DNA from: Muribaculaceae bacterium
GTDB lineage: Bacteria; Bacteroidota; Bacteroidia; Bacteroidales; Muribaculaceae
Reading direction: 5' to 3'
Assembly: GCA_016292745.1 (NCBI GenBank)
Contig: JAEDFO010000022.1
Span: 1-33,398, forward strand
DNA length: 33,398 nucleotides
Shown here: one piece after another, positions 7,475 through 14,759 of the stretch
How positions within the stretch are numbered: the stretch's first letter is position 1
Layout: each line of letters begins with the position of its first letter
The notes under the pieces: generated by a model
Seen by the model: only the letters and a program-made list of their open reading frames with translations
The model's database searches: none
What the model was told of the DNA's origin: nothing
Translations under genes and position numbers: made by a program

Positions 7475-9613
7475 TTATTCGTACACAAATTCTATGTCGT
7501 CGAGCCACATTGTTGCGCTGGTGCTACCCACAAAGTAGTCGCCCCAGTAGCTGGCCGAACCCACAAGCATCATATACGATGGTGTCTCGTCGCTGTAGTA
7601 AGTAATCGGTATGGTGAACTCTACCATGTCGTCGCCTTCGGTGTCGGCATCCCATATCATCTCGCCGAATGCTATTATGCGAGAATCGTTCTTGTCGAAC
7701 AGTCGACGTTCCGACGACTTGGTACGTATCACGAACGACCAATCTGTATTATCATACGACTCTGCCACCGAATTGGTAAGCGCAAAGTACAATGTACCCT
7801 TGTCGGTCATGTCCTTGGTTACCTCTGGTATATCCGAGCTGGTATAGTTGATATTGCCTGTGCGATACTTCACATAGCCGTGGATGGCCTTCGGACGGGC
7901 TGTAAACGGACGGCCGAAACCAAGGATACCGTTGGTGCCATCGGTCTTGAGATATTTGCCCACGAATACGTTTCCTGCTGCAAACTTACCAATACCCAGT
8001 AATGCCACATATGCCGACTGCATCTTGATGGAGCATGTGCCGCCGTGCTTGATGCTGGTGTCCTTGGTGGTGATGTTCTGGTTGAGGGTTATCGAGCCAT
8101 GGTTACCTGTATCCCAGAATAGATTATCAGCACTTAACGAAGGAACGAGAGCACCTTCGCTGTCGGTAAACCAGTCCTCAAAGCCACCATTGGTGAGCGG
8201 TGTGTCGGCCCCGGTGGTGAACTGCAGCACCTTTCCGTCGAAGCTGTCGCAAGCGGCCATGAAGTCGTAAGTGGTCGATGCCGTCAGGCCGGTTACCTTG
8301 GCGTAGAAGGTGTCGCCCTCTACGGTGGCCACTGCCGATTGCCATTGCGATTCGCCTTGCTTGCGGTATTTGATTACTATGTTCGATGCCTCTGCCTTGG
8401 CTATCGTTCCGCGAAGGGTGGCCGAATATTGCTTGATATCGGCATCGGCGGCCGCCTTGGTTACTACCAACGCATCGGAAACCTCAATAACCACCGTTTT
8501 CTGCGAGGTCTTGCCTTCGGCATCGGTAGCCTTGATTACAACATTATATATGCCGTTGGGCAGGCTGTTGAGCAAATCTTCGGAAAATGAGATTTTCGAT
8601 ATAGAATTGTCGTCCTCGGCAATATAGGTGTAAACATGTGTCAGACCAAGAGCTTCCACCGACGAATAAGCCGATTCACTCATGTTGATGAGGTCGAATT
8701 CATTGGCTGGGAAGCCAAGGGTGGTGAAGTAGTCGCACGACACCACTACATTGGTCAGCGCAGCCACTGCTGCGATATACACAGTGCGCTTCTGGAACGA
8801 TCCCTGTTCGCCAAAGAGCGACTGGCTGATGTCGAAGCCGCTTCCGTAGATAGTTGGAGCCGGCTTCAAGGTTACCGATTCGTTGATGTCGAGTGTCGAC
8901 TCGTCAACCTCCACCTCAATGAATGCACCTCCCACATTATCATCGGCCTGGCTGTATTTGATAGTCAAGGCATACTCTGTGGCACGCTTTACATTTTCAA
9001 TTACGCCCTCCTTGCGGAAGTCGGTACCGTCGATTTGCTTGCCAGTAATCACATATGTCAGGTTGGTGTCGCCGTCAGGCATCATATAGTAGCCCTTGAC
9101 GCTCGACGCGTTTTCGGCTGTGAAATCGAGCGAGGCTTTGCTGTTGCCCACGCTCACAGCGTAGTCTGAAAGAACGCCGGTGAGCGATGAATCGAAATTA
9201 ACCGATGCCACAACGTTGGCTATCTTGCACTCTACGGTAACCACGGTCTGCGAGCCTTTGGAAATTGTAAACGGAGTGGTGCCCTTGAAGTATTTCTGGG
9301 TAAACGAAGCATCTACGCTGTCGCCGGCCCATGCTTCGGCACGATAGTTGCCACTGAGCAATGCTATTTCGCTCGGAATCTCACTAAGCCCATGATACTT
9401 ACGCACCAAGGCCTTGCTGTTGTATACGTAGATAGTGCAGTTCTCTGCGAGTTCGTCCGACGAACGGCTCACTATCTTGTCGATGGTCTCGTTGATGGCT
9501 ACTTTTAGCTTAAGCTTGCCTTCGCCGCTGAAATCGGCCTCGTCGTTGCTGCATGCAGAGAATGTCAACATTGCTGCAATGCCAAACAATATGAAATATA
9601 TTATCTTTTTCAT
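7475..9613 (-). CDS. DUF4493 and PCMD multidomain surface lipoprotein
   Basis: A 712-residue lipoprotein with lipobox FSAC (Cys21). Residues about 28-225 are a DUF4493 domain (EGKLKLKVAI, a VSRSS segment, then LSGNYRAEAWAGDS and the GYYMMPDG turn). Residues about 252-380 are a beta-rich module also found in the next two lipoproteins. Residues about 385-468 are fibronectin-III-like (TGLTASTTYDFMA). Residues about 470-712 are a PCMD domain with LFWDTGNHGS, AAGNVFVGKYLKTDGTNG, FGRPFTARP and IIAFGEMIWD. The PCMD part resembles that of the lipoprotein at 4079-5650 closely, also at DNA level, so one probably arose from the other by duplication. The stop of the preceding gene lies four bases upstream, so the two are translated from one message. 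Surface exposure and ligand binding are inferred. Confidence 0.9.
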   Translation of the reverse strand: MKKIIYFILFGIAAMLTFSACSNDEADFSGEGKLKLKVAINETIDKIVSRSSDELAENCTIYVYNSKALVRKYHGLSEIPSEIALLSGNYRAEAWAGDSVDASFTQKYFKGTTPFTISKGSQTVVTVECKIANVVASVNFDSSLTGVLSDYAVSVGNSKASLDFTAENASSVKGYYMMPDGDTNLTYVITGKQIDGTDFRKEGVIENVKRATEYALTIKYSQADDNVGGAFIEVEVDESTLDINESVTLKPAPTIYGSGFDISQSLFGEQGSFQKRTVYIAAVAALTNVVVSCDYFTTLGFPANEFDLINMSESAYSSVEALGLTHVYTYIAEDDNSISKISFSEDLLNSLPNGIYNVVIKATDAEGKTSQKTVVIEVSDALVVTKAAADADIKQYSATLRGTIAKAEASNIVIKYRKQGESQWQSAVATVEGDTFYAKVTGLTASTTYDFMAACDSFDGKVLQFTTGADTPLTNGGFEDWFTDSEGALVPSLSADNLFWDTGNHGSITLNQNITTKDTSIKHGGTCSIKMQSAYVALLGIGKFAAGNVFVGKYLKTDGTNGILGFGRPFTARPKAIHGYVKYRTGNINYTSSDIPEVTKDMTDKGTLYFALTNSVAESYDNTDWSFVIRTKSSERRLFDKNDSRIIAFGEMIWDADTEGDDMVEFTIPITYYSDETPSYMMLVGSASYWGDYFVGSTSATMWLDDIEFVYE

Positions 9614-9617
9614 GACC

Positions 9618-11093
9618 TTACTCTGCTTCGAACTTAAGTGTAACTTCTGTTGACTGTCCCTTGACGTCGACTACTTCAAGGATAAACTTGTGAACACCTT
9701 CAAACTTCTTCAACAGTACCATAAATTGAGATATGTCGAAGGTAATTGTCTCGGTGCTGCCTGCCACCTGGCTGCCGGTTGGGAATCCAAGGCCGCTGAG
9801 CGCCGACTCAAGGTCGCCCGGGTTAGCAAGGTCGAAGTTTGAGCGCAGACCTACACTTTCGAGTTCTTCAGGCGTCAATGTCGGAGAGTCGATGGTGACA
9901 TTGAGGTTCTGGATACCGTTAGGAGCTGTAATGAAGACTATTGCCTGCATGCCATCGGTGATTACGTTAATGTTCTCGAGGTCGAGGGTTTCGCTGGTAA
10001 TTGTTGGAGCAGTTTCGTCGGCCTTCGGGTCTTGGGTAACCACGAGTGTCTGAGTCATTGAGCCCATGTTGAAGGTCACGGTAGCCGAACGCTGCGATTC
10101 GGTAGTATTCTCAAGTGTTGTCACCGTAACGGTGGTTTCTCCCGCTGCACCCGATGTAGCGCTGAGGGTGATCCAGTCGGCGGTGGTGCTTGCTGTCCAC
10201 TGCGATGTTGCTGTAACCACAACATTCTTCGAGGCGGCTGCCGAAGTGAACTTCAGCGCATTGTTGCTGAGCTTGAGCATATCATCGGGGTCTACTGTCT
10301 CTTCCTCGATAGGAACGTCTACGGTCATATCAACCGATGTGACATATGAATCGAGAGCCAGGCCCGTTGTGCCGATCAAACCGGTTTCATCCGGTGGAAC
10401 GGGTGAATCCTTAACACCGAAGGTGATTATGCGGTGCTGGCCGGGTGCCACATCGGCAAGAACCTTATACTCGTTCATATAGTAGCCGTTAACGGTTCCG
10501 GTGAAGGTTGCCACCAGTGTGGTGCTCGATTCTACATATTTGAAGTATCCCGAACGGGTTTCGTTGTAGGCGAAATCGAGCGAGCCGGTTTCTCCAACTA
10601 TTACGTTTACCTTAACGTCGTTGCCCGAACCAATTAACGCCTTCAGGGCATCGGAGTAGCGGATTGACACCTTCACATTGCTGAGTTTGCAGGTGAGGGT
10701 GCCGAGCTCAGCTATCTCATTCTTGGTGATGGTAACATCCTTGTCGGCATAGTAGTATGGAGTCTCCCAGGCTGCTGTCTGCACCTGAGTGTTATAGGCG
10801 CGCACTGTATAGTCGCCCACTTTCAGGGTCACCACTGCCGGCATCTCCGAATATTTCCATGTATAGGCAATGTTGCCGGTTGTCTTGTTGACTATGTCAA
10901 CTGTGTAGTTGCTCACGTCGGCCGTGCTTCGGCTTTCGATTACGTCTTCTATGCTTATCACATTAACCAAAAGCGACTTCATCGACAATTGGCCTTCTCC
11001 CGATTCCTGGCCGGGATAGTTAGGGTCGTCGCAAGCGGTAAAGGAAAGCAATGCGGCTAACGAGCCTAACATCAGTTTATATATCTTATTCAT
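9618..11093 (-). CDS. DUF4493 and BACON domain lipoprotein
   Basis: A 491-residue lipoprotein with lipobox SFTAC (Cys21). Residues about 32-228 form a DUF4493 domain (EGQLSMKSLLVNV, then TLKVGDYTVRAYN and VNGYYMNEYKVLADV). Residues about 273-355 are a BACON domain, with the typical SNNALKF opening, the TSQWTASTTADWITLS core and the TQTLVVTQDP end. BACON domains occur in surface proteins of Bacteroidota and are thought to bind glycans or mucin or to act as spacers. The C-terminal 130 residues are the middle module shared with its neighbours, here at the protein end, and there is no PCMD domain. It is the shortest of the three paralogues and sits between them, 16 bases from the gene before and four from the gene after. 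It may be a core or adaptor subunit, but that is a guess. Confidence 0.88.
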   Translation of the reverse strand: MNKIYKLMLGSLAALLSFTACDDPNYPGQESGEGQLSMKSLLVNVISIEDVIESRSTADVSNYTVDIVNKTTGNIAYTWKYSEMPAVVTLKVGDYTVRAYNTQVQTAAWETPYYYADKDVTITKNEIAELGTLTCKLSNVKVSIRYSDALKALIGSGNDVKVNVIVGETGSLDFAYNETRSGYFKYVESSTTLVATFTGTVNGYYMNEYKVLADVAPGQHRIITFGVKDSPVPPDETGLIGTTGLALDSYVTSVDMTVDVPIEEETVDPDDMLKLSNNALKFTSAAASKNVVVTATSQWTASTTADWITLSATSGAAGETTVTVTTLENTTESQRSATVTFNMGSMTQTLVVTQDPKADETAPTITSETLDLENINVITDGMQAIVFITAPNGIQNLNVTIDSPTLTPEELESVGLRSNFDLANPGDLESALSGLGFPTGSQVAGSTETITFDISQFMVLLKKFEGVHKFILEVVDVKGQSTEVTLKFEAE

Positions 11094-11109
11094 AATGAAT
11101 GGCTATTGA

Positions 11110-13602
11110 TTAATATGTTAATGAAATGTCGTCGATATACAGCATACTTCCGCGGTGAACTTTAAGCGTCTCGTCACCTATCTGGGTGCTGACATCTACA
11201 TTCAAATCGCTTCGGGTGATTTCGGTCTTTGTCGTCGAGTAGAAACTTACATAAATCGAAGTGGCCTTAACCTTGGTGTTGGTATAGTTAAGAGCTACTG
11301 TAACTTTCCGGAACGAGGTGTTCGATGCACTTGTAGCTTCGGGCTCAAACGAACCGGTTGCTATCACTACGTCACCTGAGCGTACCTCTATCTCTGCTCG
11401 GAACTGGTCGGTGTTCTTAGGCTGATATCTGTACCAGAACGAGAATGCCAACGGACGCGACGGGAAGCTATGGCCGGTGGTTACTTCTTCGGAATTACCG
11501 GTCCAATGATATGTCCCGATAAACAAGCGTCCCACAAATGGTGCCTCATCATAAATAATCGAACCTGAGCCGGCATTGGTATTGGAATAACCGCCACCAC
11601 TGCCACTGGTGTAAATCTGTGCCGAATAGATACCACTATTCACGATTGTTGAATTGGGGCTTACTGTACAGCTTGACGTACATTCTACACGGGATACCGA
11701 GTAGTCATAGGCACGTTCGTTGTTTGTAGCCCACCAGATATCGGTCTCGCCACTTGCATATGGCAAATAATCGTATACTTTTTTATTTGAACTAATTATT
11801 ACAGCTGTTTTGCCTATCGAATTTTTGCTCCACGATTCCATATCGCTGTTTGGTATCTGGGCGTCGGCTTCAGTGTTAAACGAAATTGGCGACGAATATA
11901 CCGGTGATGCCGACTCAACTACCGATGCCTTCAGCGAATAGGCTGTCGATGGCGTGAGGCTTGTGAACAGCAGGTCGCCGGTGGCTGTGTCGCGAGTGAC
12001 GTTGGTGGTCTTTACGTAGGTGTCCGAGCCGGGGTTGAGATAGAAGGTGGCATATGTGGCAATCTTGGCGAGCACATCCGACGAAGCCGACAGACGCACT
12101 GTGGCTGTCTTGGCCCACACATCAACATCGTCAACGCTCAGCGTATAGGCCGGCTCGTTGCGCTGTACCTGCAGGTTCTGCTCTATCATGCCACCATTAT
12201 AGTTGGCATTGATTCTTGGATGAGTATTACTCCACGGTATGTTGAGTGTCACCTTGTAATCGTTGTTGCCGAGGTCGTCAACTCTTGCTACTGTTACTTG
12301 TTCTGCCACTCCAAGCGAATTAGTCACAGAGAACACAGTCTTGTCAGTAAGTCCTTCACCCACAAAATGCACATTCACAGGCACCTGGGTGGCGATATAG
12401 TCGATACTTCCGGACGAGGCTGCCGTAAACTCAACTTTCTTTGTGGTTACGTTGAGGGTGATGGTTTCCGACACCTTGGTGAAGATATCCTTGGCCTGAA
12501 CCACGAATGTGTGCGATGTACTCGAGGCTGTTGCACGTAGGTTCTTGATAAGTTCGGTGAAATCAACGAGTGCCATCTTATCGGGATTCTTCCACACTGT
12601 TGTGCTGAAACCGAGACTGCTCAACAGATTCTTCTGGGCGTCGGTGGCTGCAACGAGGTCGAGTTCGGCCGGCCAGCCTTTCGACTGCAGAAATTCTGAT
12701 GTGGTAGTGAGTGTAACCTCTTTCAAGCCGGCAAGTGCATTGATTGATGTTTTAAGTGGCGTTGCATACGAATCGCCTTCAAACACCTCGATTGTGGCTC
12801 CGTTATCGTAACCCTTGGCCTCGGCTGTGGGCTCCGGTGCGTTGAGCAGCTCGTCGCTGAGGGTGATTTCGATTGGCTGGGCCACTGTGGTTTCGTCGAA
12901 GATCACTCTTAGCACAGCTTCGCCCACTTCACCGCCATTTACGTCGAAGGTAACATTATAGAATGTGCGGGGCTTGGCGTTCGATATGCTCGCCGGTGTA
13001 AAGGTGAGCGAGCCACCCGATGCTCGAACCAGATTAAGCTCGAGCGAAATGTTTCCGGGACGAACGTATGCCACACGGGTCTCATCTTGTGTAAAATCTA
13101 TGTATGAGCCGCCGGCTGAATGAATCTTCGCCGAATAGCTCGAAAAATACTTCTTGAAAGCATCGGTGTAGTTGATAGCCACCATAGTGTTGGCCAACAC
13201 CGCTGTCACGGTTGGTGTTGTGGTTTCCGAATCGATAACGGTTAACTCGGTTTCTCCATAATAATACGGCTTGTCGAAACCTTCTTCGTCGGCCGCACCA
13301 TAATACAACTGAAGGGTGTAGTCACCTATCGGAAATTTGGTGCTGGCATCGAACTGCCCTACCGATTCCCATGCCTTAAAATAAGAGCCGTCCTTCTTGG
13401 CCAATTTCACGCCAAACGACTCTATTTCTGGAGCATATGCCTGAGCCTCACTCGAACGAGATATCGCCCCTGTGCTGGTCACGTTGGAATCGGCGGTGAA
13501 AGTGGCATCAATCATACCGCTGCCGCCTGTCGTGGGGTCGTCGTTCTGGCTGCACGCTGCAAGCATTGCCAACGGCAATAAGCCTAATAAATGCAATCTC
13601 AT
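11110..13602 (-). CDS. Large DUF4493-type lipoprotein with a divergent PCMD-like C-terminus
   Basis: An 830-residue lipoprotein with lipobox MLAAC (Cys17), first gene of the operon. Residues about 28-250 are a DUF4493 domain (MIDATFTADS, then FPIGDYTLQLYYG and the ARPGNISLELN-like strand). Residues about 255-388 are the shared middle module. Residues about 390-480 and 485-578 look like two more Ig or fibronectin-III folds (TPSTAYSLKASV). Residues about 583-830 start PNSDMESW like other PCMD domains and keep the jelly-roll pattern (APFVGRLFIGTY, FPSRPLAFSFWYRY, the end MLYIDDISLTY). It lacks the KTDGTNG and FGRP motifs of its paralogues, so it is a divergent copy. A serine- and glycine-rich stretch with two nearby cysteines (residues about 625-660) could form a disulfide. 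It is probably surface-exposed; its ligand is unknown. Confidence 0.86.
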   Translation of the reverse strand: MRLHLLGLLPLAMLAACSQNDDPTTGGSGMIDATFTADSNVTSTGAISRSSEAQAYAPEIESFGVKLAKKDGSYFKAWESVGQFDASTKFPIGDYTLQLYYGAADEEGFDKPYYYGETELTVIDSETTTPTVTAVLANTMVAINYTDAFKKYFSSYSAKIHSAGGSYIDFTQDETRVAYVRPGNISLELNLVRASGGSLTFTPASISNAKPRTFYNVTFDVNGGEVGEAVLRVIFDETTVAQPIEITLSDELLNAPEPTAEAKGYDNGATIEVFEGDSYATPLKTSINALAGLKEVTLTTTSEFLQSKGWPAELDLVAATDAQKNLLSSLGFSTTVWKNPDKMALVDFTELIKNLRATASSTSHTFVVQAKDIFTKVSETITLNVTTKKVEFTAASSGSIDYIATQVPVNVHFVGEGLTDKTVFSVTNSLGVAEQVTVARVDDLGNNDYKVTLNIPWSNTHPRINANYNGGMIEQNLQVQRNEPAYTLSVDDVDVWAKTATVRLSASSDVLAKIATYATFYLNPGSDTYVKTTNVTRDTATGDLLFTSLTPSTAYSLKASVVESASPVYSSPISFNTEADAQIPNSDMESWSKNSIGKTAVIISSNKKVYDYLPYASGETDIWWATNNERAYDYSVSRVECTSSCTVSPNSTIVNSGIYSAQIYTSGSGGGYSNTNAGSGSIIYDEAPFVGRLFIGTYHWTGNSEEVTTGHSFPSRPLAFSFWYRYQPKNTDQFRAEIEVRSGDVVIATGSFEPEATSASNTSFRKVTVALNYTNTKVKATSIYVSFYSTTKTEITRSDLNVDVSTQIGDETLKVHRGSMLYIDDISLTY

Positions 13603-13896
13603 AAATTATAGTTTAATGATATTTTTTTCACAAAAAAATGAGTAACGACACTTGTCGCCACTATTATTCTGCCCACAAAATAAACGATTATTTTTCACTT
13701 GTCGGCACTCAAAGCCCAAAAATATTATCATTTTAATTGAAATTCAATACAATTGCAAACCATCAACCAAACAAATCCACAAATTTGTACATACATCTCC
13801 ACCATTTTCCACCCATTTCCATAGTAAAAACCGTGAAATTGCTAATGCATCGGGGCATAGATTAAGCACGATTTTCACCTCAAACTACGATTTGGA
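13603..13896. other. Divergent AT-rich intergenic region
   Basis: This stretch separates the minus-strand lipoprotein operon from the plus-strand DUF4923 gene. No coding frame is convincing. The lipoprotein operon promoter must lie here, but I find no exact -7 element on the minus strand. It holds the imperfect direct repeats at 13649-13709 and a 6-1-6 inverted repeat at 13736-13748 (ATTGAA, one base, TTCAAT). Confidence 0.55.
13649..13709. repeat. Pair of near-identical 14-base direct repeats upstream of the lipoprotein operon
   Basis: CACTTGTCGCCACT (13649-13662) recurs as CACTTGTCGGCACT (13696-13709) with one mismatch and 47 bases between starts. The first copy overlaps the inverted repeat CGACA-CT-TGTCG (13646-13657). 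The repeats lie 47 to 107 bases upstream of the first lipoprotein ATG, where a regulator would bind. Operator function is inferred from position and repetition. Confidence 0.45.
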
Positions 13897-13927
13897 TTTG
13901 CCATTTCGCAAATCATTTATACTTTTG
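13897..13927 (+). promoter_or_regulatory. Bacteroidota promoter (-33 and -7) for the DUF4923 gene
   Basis: TTTG at 13897-13900 and TACTTTTG at 13920-13927 are separated by 19 bases, matching the TTTG-N19-21-TAnnTTTG consensus exactly. The predicted start site is near 13932, leaving a leader of about 43 bases before the ATG at 13975. Confidence 0.85.
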
Positions 13928-13974
13928 CCATATAATTTGACTTCGAATCAGAAAACAGAAAACATAATTAGATT

Positions 13975-14595
13975 ATGAACAGAAAAATTGCAACCATCAT
14001 TTTCGCTGTCATCGCTCTGGCAATGAACAGCAACACGTATGCTTTCGATTGGTCGTCGCTCAAAAACGCTCTCTCGAACGGCACTGTTGAAAATATTGTG
14101 AACGGGGTTATCGGCACAAGCGACATCTCGATTGCAGACATCGAAGGTTCTTGGAGCTACAAGGCTCCGGCAGTGGCTTTCGAAAGCGAGGACCTGCTCA
14201 AGAAGGCTGGTGGCTCAGCCATGGCCACTACAATCGAGAACAAGTTGTCGCCTTATTACCAGAAATTCGGCATGAACAAAATCGTGATGACTTTCAACTC
14301 CGACAGCACTTTCGTGATGCAGTTTAAAAAGGGCAAACTCACCGGAAAGCTCACCAAGGAGGGCGATGATTTCTACCTGAACTACGACTCGATCACCAAA
14401 ATCAAGAGCTTCAAGTCGAAAGTCCACATCAAGAAGGGAACAACTCTCGAAATCACCTACGACGTGTCGAAACTCCTAACCCTGATGTCATCGGTAGCCA
14501 AAATCAGCGGAAACTCCACTGCCAAAAGCGCCGCAAACCTGCTCAACAGCTACAAAGGCATGTACGCCGGATTTGAACTGCAGAAAACCAATTAA
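13975..14595 (+). CDS. DUF4923 family exported protein
   Basis: A 206-residue protein with a cleavable signal peptide (MNRKIATIIFAVIALAMNSNTYA) and no lipobox, so it is probably soluble in the periplasm or loosely membrane-associated. The mature part matches DUF4923 as known from Bacteroides: a short helical start (WSSLKNALSNGTVENIV), a strand with IEGSWSYKAPAVAFES, the helix ENKLSPYYQKFG, a beta region (MTFNSDSTFVMQFKKGKLTGKLT) and a final helix pair with SGNSTAKSAANLLNSYKG. The family is thought to have a lipocalin-like barrel that might hold a small hydrophobic ligand; no function is established. It has its own promoter and terminator, so it is a single-gene unit not tied to the divergent lipoprotein operon or to metG. 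Confidence 0.9.
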   Translation: MNRKIATIIFAVIALAMNSNTYAFDWSSLKNALSNGTVENIVNGVIGTSDISIADIEGSWSYKAPAVAFESEDLLKKAGGSAMATTIENKLSPYYQKFGMNKIVMTFNSDSTFVMQFKKGKLTGKLTKEGDDFYLNYDSITKIKSFKSKVHIKKGTTLEITYDVSKLLTLMSSVAKISGNSTAKSAANLLNSYKGMYAGFELQKTN

Positions 14596-14610
14596 CTTCA
14601 CCAACCCCGA

Positions 14611-14655
14611 AAAACGGCAGCAACGCAAATCGATGCTGCCGTTTTTTTTATTTTT
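14611..14655 (+). terminator. Rho-independent terminator after the DUF4923 gene
   Basis: A 12-bp perfect stem (14611-14622 with 14634-14645, core ACGGCAGCA/TGCTGCCGT) around an 11-base loop runs into a long T-rich tract ending near 14655. It begins 15 bases after the stop codon and insulates the gene from metG. Confidence 0.93.
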
Positions 14656-14715
14656 ACTGCCACCTCTCTATTCACAATTTAGCCGGCCCAAACACTCATT
14701 CTCACATATTTATTG

Positions 14716-14723
14716 TAACTTTG
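14716..14723 (+). promoter_or_regulatory. Bacteroidota -7 promoter element for metG
   Basis: TAACTTTG matches TAnnTTTG exactly and lies 36 bases before the metG ATG, giving a leader of about 30 bases. No clear TTTG is present at the -33 distance. It follows the terminator of the previous gene and is the likely start of the metG-flippase-glycosyltransferase transcript. Confidence 0.65.
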
Positions 14724-14759
14724 CATACGTTTTTGCAAATAATAGAATTTACAACATAT

